From contig NC_064826.1 of the NCBI RefSeq assembly GCF_024166365.1, forward strand, positions 62,079,001-62,143,000: a DNA stretch of 64,000 nt, written 5' to 3'. Position numbers and translations under genes: made by a program. Under the pieces are notes generated by a model, which was not told where the DNA came from, did not search any database, and was given only the letters and a program-made list of their open reading frames with translations. Numbering within the stretch: the first letter of the stretch is position 1; every line of letters starts with the position of its first letter. The stretch is from Elephas maximus indicus. Its lineage: Eukaryota > Chordata > Mammalia > Proboscidea > Elephantidae. Shown in pieces: positions 35,353 through 47,900 of this stretch.

Positions 35353-35724
35353 AGTCTTAAACTTGTTCATGCTTCTTAGTAATTTGTGATTAAAAATTAA
35401 ATCCTTTAAGACAAACTATTCAGTAAACATAAACTAGCCTCAGGTTCTTATTTTATACCGTGACCACTTTACAGTCTGCTGAAATTATGGACACCTTCTC
35501 AAAATAATGTTTGCAAATACATAAAATATATAGGATTGTGAAGGAAGCAAATTTATAGAAACAGTTGTCTTATAAACAATCATTGCAAAGTAGTGGTGAA
35601 AGCGAGATACTGCAAGAGATCTGGAGCATTGGCAATATAGTACGGAAATGCTCTGTGATTTCTGCTGACGGAATCACGGGTACTGCTAATGCCATTAGGG
35701 TTCGTTGTCTACAGTCGTAAATAA

Positions 35725-35903
35725 ACTCAGCCGCTGCTGTCCAGTTGATTCTGACTCATAGCTACCCCACAGGGTTTCCAAGGCTGTAAATTTTTACAGA
35801 AGCAGACTGCCACATCTTTCTCCTGTGGAGCAGCTGGTGGGTCTGAACTGCCAGCCTTTGTGTTAACAGCCAAGTGCTTTAACCACTGCACCACTAGGGC
35901 TCA
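35725..35903 (-). repeat. AfroSINE, long subtype
   Basis: CAGCCGCTGCTGTCCAGTTG to CACCACTAGGGCTC, with middle segment CAGAAGCAGACTGCCACATC. Confidence 0.92.
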
Positions 35904-36041
35904 TCAGTCATAATTAAAGGGAATACTAAACTGTCATTAGAAATTAGTAAAAATAAAGATGAATTTCTTTCCTATCCAAGTTCCTGGATTCCCTGAATTC
36001 TACCTATTAAAGCACATAGTTTAGAGTTGTGAATAAAAAAA

Positions 36042-36193
36042 AAAAACCCAAACCCATTGTTGTCGAGTTGATTCCAACTCATAGCAACCCTAAAGGTCAG
36101 AGTAAAATTGCCCCATAGAGTTTCCAAGGAGCACCTGGTGGATTTGAACTGCCGACCTTTTGGTTAGCAGCCATAGCTCTTAACCACTACTCC
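36042..36193 (-). repeat. AfroSINE
   Basis: AAACCCATTGTTGTCGAGTTG (part) to CTTAACCACTACTCC. Slightly truncated at its 5' end. Confidence 0.9.
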
Positions 36194-36369
36194 AGATTTG
36201 TGAATACAGTGTATTTTTTTCCAAGAGAATTTTAATATGAAAAACTGTCCAAAGCAGATTTTGCCTTCACAATAGAGTTTAACATGTGTCCTCCAGCCTC
36301 CTTGACCATAAACAGACCTGTAATATATTTAAGGGAAAAATATTTTGGCCTTGTCTAGTAAAAACAGGA

Positions 36370-36532
36370 ACCCTGGTGGTGCACTGGTTAAGAGCTCAGG
36401 CTGCTAACCAAAAGGTCAGCAGTCCAAATTCACCAGCTGCTCCTTGGAAACCCTATGGAGCAGTTCTACTCTATCCTATAGGGTTGCTGTGAGTCAGAAT
36501 TGACTCGACTGCAATGGGTTTGGGTTTTTTGG
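36370..36532 (+). repeat. AfroSINE with target-site duplication
   Basis: AACCCTGGTGGTGCACTGG to TGGGTTTGGGTTTTTTGG, flanked by TAGTAAAAACAGG at 36357-36369 and 36533-36545. It forms an inverted pair with 36042-36193. Confidence 0.93.
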
Positions 36533-36819
36533 TAGTAAAAACAGGCTATGTGGTCAAATTGTAGGATCTCATAGGCACCAGTTTTAATTAAGTTGATTCT
36601 TGAACACAGGCTTTACACAAGGTGACCAACGATACTACTACCAAGGACCCTGCTGCTTATGTCGATAGCCTTTAACTTTATCCCAATGCCAGAGTTCCCT
36701 GATCTCAGATTTTATATTTAAGGGGAAAAAGGCTTGTTAACCTAAATTAAGCTTTAATTAACAGAACTAGTAATGGAAACATTCCTAACTGGAGTCTGGG
36801 GAGGAAGCAAGAAACAACC

Positions 36820-37563
36820 TTGATTCAAAGAAGAGAAAAAGATTATCAAGATTGTACCCTGAGGACCATGGTCTCAGGAACATCTAGCTCAATTGGCATA
36901 ACATAGTTTATAAAGAAAATGTTCTACATTCTACTTTGGTGAGTAGCGTCTGGGGTCTTAAAAGCCTACAAGCAGCCACCTAGGATACTCTACTGGTCTC
37001 ACCCCTTCAGGAGCAAGGACGAATGAAGAAAACTAAAGATACAAGGGAAAGATTAGTCCAAAGGACTAATGGACCACATCTACCACAGCCCCACCGGACT
37101 GAGTCCAGCACAACTAGATGGTACCCAGCTACCACCACTGACTGCTCTGACAGGGATCACAATAGAGGGTCCCAGACAGAGCTGGAGAAAAACAGAACTT
37201 CTAACTCAAAAAGAAAGACCAGACTTGCTGGCCTGACAGAGACTGGAGAAACCCTGAGAGTATGGCCCCTGGACACCCTCAACTCAGTAATGAAGTGACT
37301 CCTGAGATTCACCCTTCAGTCAAAGATTGGACAGGCCCATAAAACAAGACTAAAGGGGCACACCAGCCGTGGGGCAAGGAGTAAGAAGGCAGGAGGGGAC
37401 AGGAAAGCTGGTAATAGGGCACCCAAGGTTGAGAAGGGAGAGTGTTGATAGGTTGTGGGGTTGTTAACCAATGTCATAAAACAATAAGTGTACTAACTGT
37501 TTAATGAGAAACTAGTTCGTTCTGTAAATATTCATCTAAGGTACAATAAAAAAAAAAAAAAAT
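36820..37563 (+). repeat. L1 3'-UTR fragment with A-tail
   Basis: Shares AGCGTCTGGGGTCTTAAA, the AGCAGCCACC motif and the GATGGTACCCAGCTACCAC segment with the L1 3' UTRs at 54830 and 58610, and ends in CAATA plus a run of A. The 91-codon frame inside is chance. Confidence 0.8.
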
Positions 37564-37748
37564 ACCCCCTAAGGAGTTTATTTTGGATTTCCATACAGAC
37601 ATGACTTTGTGGAACCAGACAGATTTTCCATTAGATGGATAAATATGTAATATTTTGTAATTAAATCAAGTTAGATGAGCACTCTTTAGTAGTAACTATA
37701 CATGTATATATATTAGGAGAAAGGATTATTAAGTCATGGTCAAAAATC

Positions 37749-37754
37749 TTTATT
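37749..37754 (-). terminator. CYP51A1: Candidate CYP51A1 polyadenylation signal AATAAA (distal)
   Basis: Reverse complement of TTTATT, in the context GGAAATAAAGATTTTTG. It looks like a conventional signal, but I cannot confirm use. Confidence 0.55.
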
Positions 37755-38162
37755 TCCTATATACAGTCCTGCCAGTAATAATTTCAAACGACATTATTTT
37801 TCTCCAGCATAGCCCCATCATTGCTGAGTATCTATCATCCAAGACCAATTAATAGCATTCTCTTCTACCCGGGGTTTTATATGTAACAGTTACTTCCCCA
37901 CCCTCCCACCTCCAGCCACAACACACAAAAAAAGTTCCCAGGTAAATGAGTAACCTATGGCTTCCAAGTATTTCACTGAGCTTTCTATACCATGAAGAAC
38001 TAGTCCAAGATTTAAATACCTTGTGTTTAATTTCCAAGTATATATGCTCTTGGAATTAGTACCTGGAATTTTTAATTTGTGTCACTCAGAATCTGCCAAG
38101 TACCTAGAACGACTTCCCTAGACAATTTTTTTTTTTTTTTTTTAAAGCACCTGTAAAAAGTA

Positions 38163-38561
38163 CAGTCAGCCCTCTGTAGCCATGGGTTCCACATCCACGG
38201 ATTCAATCAACCACCAATTGAAAATATTCAGAAAAGAAGTTCCAAAAGCAAAACTCGAATTTGCCACGTGCCGAACATTATGCTGAATCCATGCGAATGA
38301 AGTGATGTGTAGGCATACCCCACTGTAGTCTTCCACCATCTCACACACCCCAGTCTCTCTCCAGCACTCCTTGTTTGAGCATTGTTCACCTCCCTCTTGT
38401 ATTAGGTATCATAAGTAATCTAGAGGTAATTTATACCAGAGGATGTGCCTAGGTTATATGCAAATACTATGCCATTTTATATAAGGGATTTGAGCATCCT
38501 CGCATTTTAGTATCCAAGAGGGTCCTGGAACCTATCCCCCATGGATACCGAGAGACGACTG
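38163..38561 (+). mobile_element. Tigger-type (MER2-like) DNA transposon inside the CYP51A1 3' UTR region
   Basis: CAGTCAGCCCTCTGTAGCCA at the left and, reversed, CAGTCGTCTCTCGGTATCCA at the right, with TA at both borders. The internal phrases ATTAGGTATCATAAGTAATC and GGTTATATGCAAATACTA match the MER2/Tigger group as I recall it. Non-autonomous, about 400 bp. Confidence 0.75.
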
Positions 38562-38563
38562 TA

Positions 38564-38569
38564 TTTATT
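38564..38569 (-). terminator. CYP51A1: Candidate CYP51A1 proximal polyadenylation signal AATAAA
   Basis: Complement of TTTATT about 200 bp after the stop, at the border of the Tigger-type element. It may give a short transcript form. Confidence 0.35.
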
Positions 38570-38768
38570 ATAAAACCATTAGAAAATATTTGAAGTAACA
38601 CCAGAATTGGTGGAATCATTCAGTTAATGAAATGTAAAAATCTTAAACTGCTGTCTTTACGTTACACACTCAAGAACAGTACACAGGAGTTATTTCGTAA
38701 ACTTCATTATCTGCAGATGCTGTTGCAGCTGACAGTGATGTTTCACACGTTACTTCTGGCCACCTTTC

Positions 38769-38947
38769 TCATTTTGATCTTCGTTTGTATCGGATAACTG
38801 GGTTTTCAGGGGTGTGAATCATGGTTGTATAATTCACCCTGGGAAAATATCCATCAATGAGATCAAATTCATATAAACGAAGCATAGTGGACCAAATTGT
38901 CTTGATTTGAACATAGGCAAAATTCTCGCCAATACAACGATGACGCC
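38769..38947 (-). CDS. CYP51A1: CYP51A1 exon 10 (coding part): heme-binding cysteine and C-terminus
   Basis: 179 bp, completing a split Gly and reading [19 protein letters not shown] to [10 protein letters not shown], then TGA at 38771-38769. The acceptor is TTTTTTTCAG. The Cys of RHRCIGE is the heme-thiolate ligand. The 3.3-kb intron before it splits the heme loop between two exons. Confidence 0.96.
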
Positions 38948-41900
38948 CTGAAAAAAAAAAGTTTTCATTAGATTTAATTTAAATTCTTTCTCACTTCTTT
39001 TAGCCTAGAGTGGTAAAGTTTAATACTGTTTAAATGAATAGCCGATGCTATAAAAAAATACATATATAAAATATATAAATATAAAATCCTAAACATTTCC
39101 AGTGTCAATTTTTAGAAAAAAAAAAAGGCTCTTAACTAATTCTATAATGACTTCTCCAATTACTTTTTTTGAAATTTAACATCTACTTATATTTTGGGTA
39201 GGTTAAATACATGTAAGATTTTAAATCATGGCACTGTAATCGAGTTTGGGAATATACTAGAAGCATTCTTAGCTCTGCCCCTGGAGGGCCCTAGTTAAAA
39301 GCAGGGCATTGAACGGGTTCATTGTGTTCTCCCCTCACTCCCGAGAATTTGCATTTCTAACAGTTCCCAGGAAGTTATAAATAAGAATCACCTGGGAATC
39401 TTGTTAAAACATAGATTCTGCTGCAGTATATCTGGGGTGGAAATGCAAATTTCCAAAAACTGGTTTGAAGCCCTGGTTAAAAATCAATATGCATATTTCA
39501 ATCAAAACGTGATATGCTATTACAAATGATGTCTGATAAAGGAAAAAGGGATCTCAAAAACCCAAAATAGCAACATGTATACTGAGATAAAAATGTAAAA
39601 GGTCATATATATAAAGAAATTTACAAGCTGATTCTAAAATGTATACAGAAATGCAAAGGACTTAGGAGACCCAAAGAACCTTAAAAAGAACAAAGCTGGA
39701 GTATTTCAAGAGTCTGACTTCAAGACATACTATAAAGCTACAGCCACCAAGACAACGTGGTGCTGGCATAAGGATCAACAAATGGAACAATGAGCCCAGA
39801 AGTACTTATATGGTTATTTGATTTTCAGCAAAGACACTAAAGAAAGTCTTTTCAACACATGGTGCTGATGTAACTAAGTATCTACATAAGGGAAAACAGA
39901 ACCTCGATTCCTACCTCATAAAACCATACTCAAAAGTTAAATGGATCACAAACCATCAAATGTTAAGAGAGTAGAAGAATATCTTCATGACTTGGGGATA
40001 TAGACAGGACCAGAAAGCAATAACCATAAAAAATTGATAAACTCAACTGAAATTGTGCAAGTGTACTCATTTGTCAAAATTCAGTGAACATCAACTTAAG
40101 ATTTGGGCCTACCACTGCATATAAATTTTATCTCAAAAGAGAACTAAAAAATACTGAACTTTAGTTAATAACATGCATGCTGACGTATTTAGAAAGTGTA
40201 CTGATGTGTGTAATTGGCTTTGAAATGCATCTAAAAAGTAAGGAGAATTGATGGATGGTAGATACATGACAAAAACAAGTATAGTAAAATGTTAATGGAA
40301 GAATCTAGGTAGTGAGTACATGGGTGTACACTGTAAAGTTCTACGAACAAAGATTTTATGCTGGAGGAAATTTAATATAAAATAAGATTTATATTTTTAA
40401 AAAGGTCAGATAAACTTCATAAAAGGTAAAACTTCACTAGAAGGTGAGATAAACTTCATAAAAGATGGTATTAGAAATATCTGAGCCAGAAAGAACTGAC
40501 ACCTTCCAATCTCTCCCGCCTACCAAAACCTGGCAAAGTAGTCAACTCGACAACAAAACAGTTTTTCAGGGAACACAAAATAACAGGCCAAATTGGAATT
40601 GAGAAAAGTTAATCCCTGTAAGCCTTAGTTTCCTTTTCTGAAAAATGAATATAATAGTACTTTCCTCATACTGTGGTTGTGAAGATTAAATTGGGAGAAG
40701 ATTAGCATAAGTGTTCAGCCCATAATGGCACTTACTTCTAGGAGCCACATTTTAGAGGGGTGTTTACAAATTGGTCCATATTCAAATATAAGCAACTAAG
40801 GAGAGGCTTAGAGGAAGACTAGTTATTTTTAATGGCAACAAACTAAAAGTATTCTAACTATGAATCAACAGAATAATGTATAAAAAAAAAGTATAAATAC
40901 TGATAATTCACAAAATGTAATACAAAAATGAATAAACTACATGTTACATGCACCAACATAGATAAGTAGCACAATTTATTACAAGAAAATTAGATGCATT
41001 TAACCTGATGATGAAAGAAAGATTTGAGGGAACATTCTACAGTGAAACCCGTGAGAGCAATAACGCGACTAGACTGCCTTGTTTTTCCAGGTCTCGCAAG
41101 TTTCCACCTTTGACAGAGTGTAGTCTTACCACTTTTCTGTTACTTGTTTCAGTGGAAAATATTCAAGTTTTCCTTCTTTGACAGGTTCCTACCTTACAGT
41201 TTCTGGCTTTCACAGGTTTTACTGTACCTCCATCCAAGTATCTCAAGAGAGATAACACTACATAGCTTCAGTGACCACGATTAGCAACAACTGTACACGG
41301 GATTAAAGGAAACAGATCTCTGCAATATATTGTATAAATGAGAACTGTCCAAAAATGGAATGAGCTGCCATATAAGGTAACTGGGCAACCCATTACCTGA
41401 AAAGTTCAGGTGGAAACCAGGTAATTACCATTTTAGAAATGATTCCTCCTTTGGGGCAGATGTAATGCTTCTACCAATGATTACAATCTATAATTCTTTT
41501 ATGTTATGTTACGTATCATCATATTAATAAATTGTTTATTAAACAAAGTTATTAAAATCTGAAATTCCCAGAAGACTTTATATTTGGAAAATACGTGACC
41601 TGTGACCATTGACAAAAAGTCATCTACCACTAAAATGATCTATTTGGAAAATACTAAATAAGTCACTGAATGTAGTTTAATCTAGGTACAGAGTACCTGT
41701 GGTTACAGATACTCCTGGAGGAACAAGGGTCTGCCTGCATTATTTTAGGCTCTTACTGGAAATGCAGAGGTTCGTAAACCTAAGCACAACTCGCCCAAAC
41801 TTAAAGACCATTTTATCATAAGGTTATTCACAGAGAACCAGAAAGCTGACTAACAATCCAGAAAAGCTTCAATTTTAAAAAGGCTGCCTTTACTTTTTTC

Positions 41901-44900
41901 TGGGATGATGGTAATTTGTTTATACATTAGCTTGAAGTAATCGTCTGAATGGTGTGCTAACTCCAGTAATTCTTTAGAACAAATTCACAAAGAGCTTTAA
42001 ATATTACGATAAGGGGAAAAATAAGGGGAAAGGGGGCTATAAAATTCAGACCTGAAAAAACAAGACAGGTTAGAAGGTAATGGAGCACTATACAAGGATT
42101 CACAAAAATAATATCCTTCAGGACAAATGAAATATTTTTTCTATCTTTTGGAGATTCTACTTCTACAAGAATTTGCAGGGATGTCCCTACAAGGAAAAGA
42201 AAAGACGTTCGTACATAAAACTCACATGGATTATTTTCACAGGAACAAATGTTATCAGGACAAATATTTAAGATCTAAAATGTAGTCTTACCAGCTCCAA
42301 ATGGCACATAGGCAAACTTCTCTCCTGATGCTGGGTTGTCCTGTAAGTAGCGATCAGGATTAAAGTCTAGACGTTCTACCCATGAGTCTTTAAGTCTTTG
42401 GTTGACAGTGGGAGACACACACACCTGATGACCTGGAGGAATGGTATACCCTGCCACAGTCTACAAATGAAAGCAACAAATTTGTTTAGATAATTGAAAA
42501 ATATTCTTCCAAAGAATCGTATCATTGTGAACAAAGCAGTAATGTGTATGAGATATGCATATATTTAAAAACTGGCTCGGTGACTAGGCCAGCTAAAAAT
42601 TATTTTCACTCAAGATTATTCCCAAATGGCCTGATGTTGGGTTGGAAGTACACATACAAATCAAAAATATAGTCATAATACCTTGGAGGTAAGGGCGGCA
42701 TTTCAGGAAGACCCGGTTTGTACACTTCCACGCTATTTGACTTTTTTACAACAAAATGGACGTTACTTTTAAAACCAACAAGAAAAAGAGAGTTCCATTT
42801 GAAAAAGCCTAAATGTTAAATGAAAATGCAGAAAACAGACTAGCACACAATTATATAAAAATATTTATATATTTACAATATGTAAAATTAAAAAGTATGT
42901 AAGAGTGATGATTATTTTACTTTTTTAATTTAAAAAATTCTCTTGGATACCATTACGTACGCTCCTTTTCATATATAAAAAAGGGGGTTGGGGGGAATTT
43001 AGCCCATAGACGCACCTGGGGAGTTCTGGCCATTCTCATCATGGTCATTATAGGAGGTCTAAGTCTTAATGTTTCCTTTATACAGCGATCAAGTAAATTT
43101 AGATCCTTGAGCTAAAAAGAGAAAACATTTCTGATTTTTATAAATACTTAACATACCTCAACAGTATAAAAATTATTTTTTAACTTTTTAGTTAATACAA
43201 GATCACTTGCATTCTGGGTGGAAATGCAGAAGTAACCAGTTCAGGGTGGCAGAGATTATCCTGTTCTATCACTGTCCATTGTCAACAAAGGAAAAAGGAA
43301 GGCAAGATGAGAGGAAGAGAGATCACCCTACAAAATGGTGCAGTAAGGACCTTCAACAATCTGCTCCTCTAAAAACAATGAGTTTTCTGGCAAAAATTGT
43401 CTTAAGTAAACTTTTTCAGAGCTCTGGAAATTCACCAAAGGCTTCCAACATTCCAAGAAGAGTTTATTCAAGTAAAATGGCTGAATCTTGGTGAGAATAG
43501 TGAGCTCTGTGGTGTTGTAACTTGCAGTAACTCATCCCCCTCTCTCCCGCTCCATGGTAGCCTTGCAAACCAACAGCCTGACAACTACTGCCACTGTGAA
43601 AAAAGTAGCCTAACAACTACTACAGGAGGCAGAACAGGCCTGGAGTACCCCAAAGCCCCACCCCCAGAGACCTGTCACTATTTGACCTACCTGCCAACTC
43701 CCTGAAAAGCTCCATTCTCAGCCTTGACTTTATTTGATCTGACTCAGAGCTCTCTCAGTGCAAACTTAAGGGTTGCTGCAAAAGCAGTGTTCAAATTTTT
43801 ATCTGTAAACATCTACACAGGTAGTCCCCGGGTTAGAACAAGACCCGCTCCTAACTTCCTTAAGTCAAATTTGTAGGTAAGTCAGAACAGGTGCACACGG
43901 CTCTTAGCCTTACTGTAGTGCAAGAAAAGGCTCTGAAGCCTTTTCAATGATTTAAAAGCTGCAGGAGCAACAAGTGAAGGTGAATGTGATAAATTTGTTG
44001 TGAGTAGGGGTTGGTTCAATAGTTTCAAAGTGAGGGTAAATTTCTGTAACATTAAAGGGCAAGTAGGAGTTGTCTGTAAGTCAGACATTCATAACCCAGG
44101 ACCTGTCTGTATTAAAACAGAAAAAAAATCATTTCAATAACTAAGGCACCAAACCCAAACAAATCTGATAAAGCTTAATGGAGAAATTAATTGGGACATC
44201 TCAGGGAGGGTTGTGGGAAATTCTCTAAAAGTATGGAAGTTAAGCAATTTAATCTACAGTGTATAGAAAACCTCAGCTTGCCCCACTTAAGAAATAGCCA
44301 CTCAAAGATATTCAAAGTAATAAAGTGGCAAAGAAACTGAAAATCGAACGAACCTGGTCATAAGTTAAAGGAGGCAGATCCTCTCCGCAGACTGTTTTCT
44401 GTTCTAAGTAACATTTTTCTTGAAGCGTTTTGTCTCTGGCCAAAAAGAAGCCCATCCAAGCACTAGTGGTTGAGGATGTATGCTGCCCTGCCAAGAGCAG
44501 GCCAATAAGCATCCCTGCTACTTCGTCATCTGTCAAAGGACGCCCATCCCTATAGGGTGAACCACACACACACATTTAACGTTTTGGCAGACACATTTCA
44601 ATAAAGGACCAGAATGAATGAATTTTTCAGAAATAATTATCCCTCCCATTTGCCTATCACAAGTCAGATTTTATTTTTCCTTAAGGAAAAAAAAGATAAA
44701 CCAATAGAAACAATGGTTTTGATTACAGAAAACTTCACTGCTGGTTTACTAGCAAACTCTCCACCACACCCAGTCAGTCACTGGGACTGCGGTAAGGTAC
44801 GGGACTCCAGCAATTTATGGCTTCTCCATCTACAAAGTCTAAAAGTCATAGCTACCAACTTGTTTTACCAGTATAATTTTTTTAACTGGGAATATTATTT

Positions 44901-47900
44901 AACTGTATTTTAACAGAAATTTCCTGCTTCAGCTTTAATATTTTATCTGAGCAGCTCTTACTTGTATGTAGAATCTAGTAAAGTTTGGAGAATGTCATCA
45001 ATTTTTTCCTCTGACTGTCTGCGTTTCTGGATTGCCTTATAGAAAATATTCTTGATTTCTCGATGAGCTCTGTCCCTGCGTCTGTGATTCAAAGATGAAA
45101 ATTATTTCCTTTAAATAAGCAATAGTTTCTAGCAGAAAATTAATTTTGAAAATAACCTGGCCCTATCTTGGAGCAATCCTATTTAATTAGCTTTAATGAC
45201 TCAAATAATTGACAAAAACTCAGAATCAAAAGATAAGCCACGAAAAGCTTATCTGATATTGTTAAGAATTTCTATGGTCCTTACAGGTAAGAACTATGTT
45301 TTAACACATATATGGCCAATGCTTAACACACTATCTTCCAGCTAAAGGCCTAAAACAAATAATACTTAAACGATCATTTCTTTAGAAACATTTTCCAGTT
45401 CAACAGAAAGTAGAACACTTTTTTTAAAGTAACATGAAATTCTAATTTTCACCAAATCAACTCTTGAAGCAGGAGAATATCTCTGGTTCTTCATAGGGTT
45501 AGATTCTACTTTTCACTTTCTAAGACAACATAGTTTTACAGGAGTAAAAGCTACTAGGTGAGACAGAAAACAAGCTTCAAGTTACAAAACTATACACCTT
45601 TAAAGTTGGGTGCTTACTATGTAACAAGTACTGTGTTAAGTGTTTTACATTAATTGTTCACTTTAACTTTCTGTGAGGTAAATACTACTGATTATCCCCA
45701 ATAGCCAGGGAACGGTGGAGCTGGAATTTAAAACCAGGCAGCCTGACTCCCAAGCCCCCCTCTTAAACCTCCTGATAAAAATCCCTCCCCTGCTTCATTT
45801 TTAAGATTGTTATTGATGATCAACACAGAAAGAAAGAAGACACTGAAGTTTAACAGTATGAACACAGCAGAACCAGGAAAACATACGGCCTATTTTTAAA
45901 AGTAAGGAACCCTGGTGGCGCAGTGGTTAAACAGTTAGGCTGCTAACCAAAAGGTCGGTGGTTCAAATCCACCAGCCACTCTGTAGGAGAAAGATGTGGC
46001 AGTCTGCTCCTGTAAAGATTTATAGTCGTGACAACCCTATGTATGGGGCAGCTCTACTCTGTCCCATAGGGTTGCGATGAGTAGGAATGAACAACAATGG
46101 GCTTGGTGTTTTTTTATTATTTGAAAAAGTGAATGGAATAATTTGGTTAAATCAGCTGGCTTGGATAAAACAGAGAACTGGGCTGGGGTGTGAGGAGCCT
46201 ATTATACCAAGTTCAGGAATTATGACTTCATTCAGAAGACAGGGCAGAGAGAAAATAGGTTTGAAGCACATTTACGGAGAACTCATTATGGACCAAGTAC
46301 TGCGCTTGAGTGTTCCGTAAGACGTGTGAAAGCAGTCTGGAAACTGCGAATCTCCTTACAAATATAAGATCTTATGAATTCCAGAGAATTCCATGGAACC
46401 TCTCATGTCTCCACCTTTTACTCTCACCTCTCTTTTATTCTGTAACTAGATAAAAAACCATACCAAACCCATTGCCATAGAGTCGACTCAAACTCATAGC
46501 AACCCTATAGGACAGAGGAGAACTGCCCCATAGGGTTTCTATGGAGTGGCTGATGGATTTGAACTGCCGAGCTTTTGGCCAGCAGCCACAGCTCTTAACC
46601 ACTGTGCCACCAGAGATAGAGGAGGCAAAAATAGAAGAGAAAGGAAGTACCAACTTAACTTCTCTCCATCACTGACCTGTAAAGAAACAAATCAACAAAG
46701 GTGTCAACTCCTATGAGCAAGAATTCTTTCTATCAGAGACCATCCCTGCCCTTAAGGAAATCACAGTACAGATAGCAAAGACACAAATAGAAGATTAAAC
46801 ACAGGCACTATTACTTCAAGACAAAGAAATTTCACAATATAGTACAAAAGAGTGAAAGACTGTTTCAAACAAATGCTTAGGAGGGCTGTGCTACTTTTAG
46901 GTAAAGGCAAAGGCTTTACTAAGCATATGTGTAAAAATAAGAAGGTTTTAAAATATTAAAATATGTGGACAATAAACCACCTTCTCACTAAACTGAAATT
47001 TACCTTAAATGAGCTAACTATATAAAGAAAACCTGTAATGAATTTGCAGTTGTCCTCCATTTTGTGATTGATATAATTTTCTATGTACTGTAAATTCTAA
47101 TCTCTGCCTGTGGTTAATGAGACAAGATTAGATTATGTTAAGGAGGATTAGGGTGGGATGTAACACACTTGCTCAGGTTGCATCCCTGATCCAATGTAAG
47201 GGGAGTTTCCCTGGTGTGTGGCCTGCATCACCTTTCATATTACAAGAGATAAAAGGAAAGGGAAGCAAGAGTTGGGGGACCTCATACTATCAAGAAAGCA
47301 GTGCCAGGAGCAGAGTGCATCCTTTGTATGGACCTGGGGTCCCTGCGTGGCAAAACTCCTAGTCCAGGGGAAGACTTTCCTCCAGAGCTAACAGAGAGAG
47401 AAAAGCTTCCCCTGGAGCTAGCACCCTGAATTTGGACTTCTACCCTACTAGACTGTGAGAGAATAAACTTGTTTGTTGAAGCCACCCACTTGTATTTCTG
47501 TTATAGCTGCATTAGATAGCTAAGACAGAATTCTTCTATGATGGGGTTCATAATCACTTTCAATTTGTTCATTAGTGTCTTAGTTATCTAGTGCTGCCAA
47601 AATATAAATACCACAAGTGGGTGGCTTTAACAAACAGAAATTTATTTTCTCAAAGTTTAGACAGCTAGAAATTCAAATTCAGGACGCTGGCTCTAGGGGA
47701 AGGCTTTGTCTCCCTGTTGGCTTGAGAGAAAGGTCCTTGTCTCCTTTCAGCATCTGTGTGCCTGGCATTCCTTAGAGCTCTCCATGTGTCTTGGCATAAC
47801 AGGTTACAATTCAGGATCAGAAATGACTCAGGAAACATTTCTTTGGTCAGGACAGCTTCTCGGCCACGCCTGCAGGCAGGACACTGTCTCTCTCTCTTTC

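Larger units (their letters stand above)
34207..37729. other. Intergenic region between convergent AKAP9 and CYP51A1
   Basis: No gene is supported. It contains a TA-type DNA transposon, four AfroSINE copies or pieces and an L1 3' UTR, listed separately. The 34670-35300 and 35353-35724 stretches look unique and AT-rich. Confidence 0.65.
37730..38768 (-). other. CYP51A1: CYP51A1 3' UTR (inferred extent)
   Basis: From the TGA down to about 20 bases past a strong AATAAA at 37754-37749 (complement). If correct, the UTR is about 1.04 kb and contains a complete old Tigger-type transposon (38163-38561). An alternative AATAAA at 38569-38564 would give a UTR of only about 0.2 kb. Confidence 0.55.

Noticed and set aside
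37023-37298. Open frame of 91 codons on the + strand between the two genes
   Set aside because: Inside an L1 3'-UTR fragment; composition and position explain it.
45907-45990. Possible tRNA gene from the A- and B-box motifs
   Set aside because: Part of a repeated SINE. No cloverleaf with acceptor stem closes, and the same sequence occurs many times in the window.
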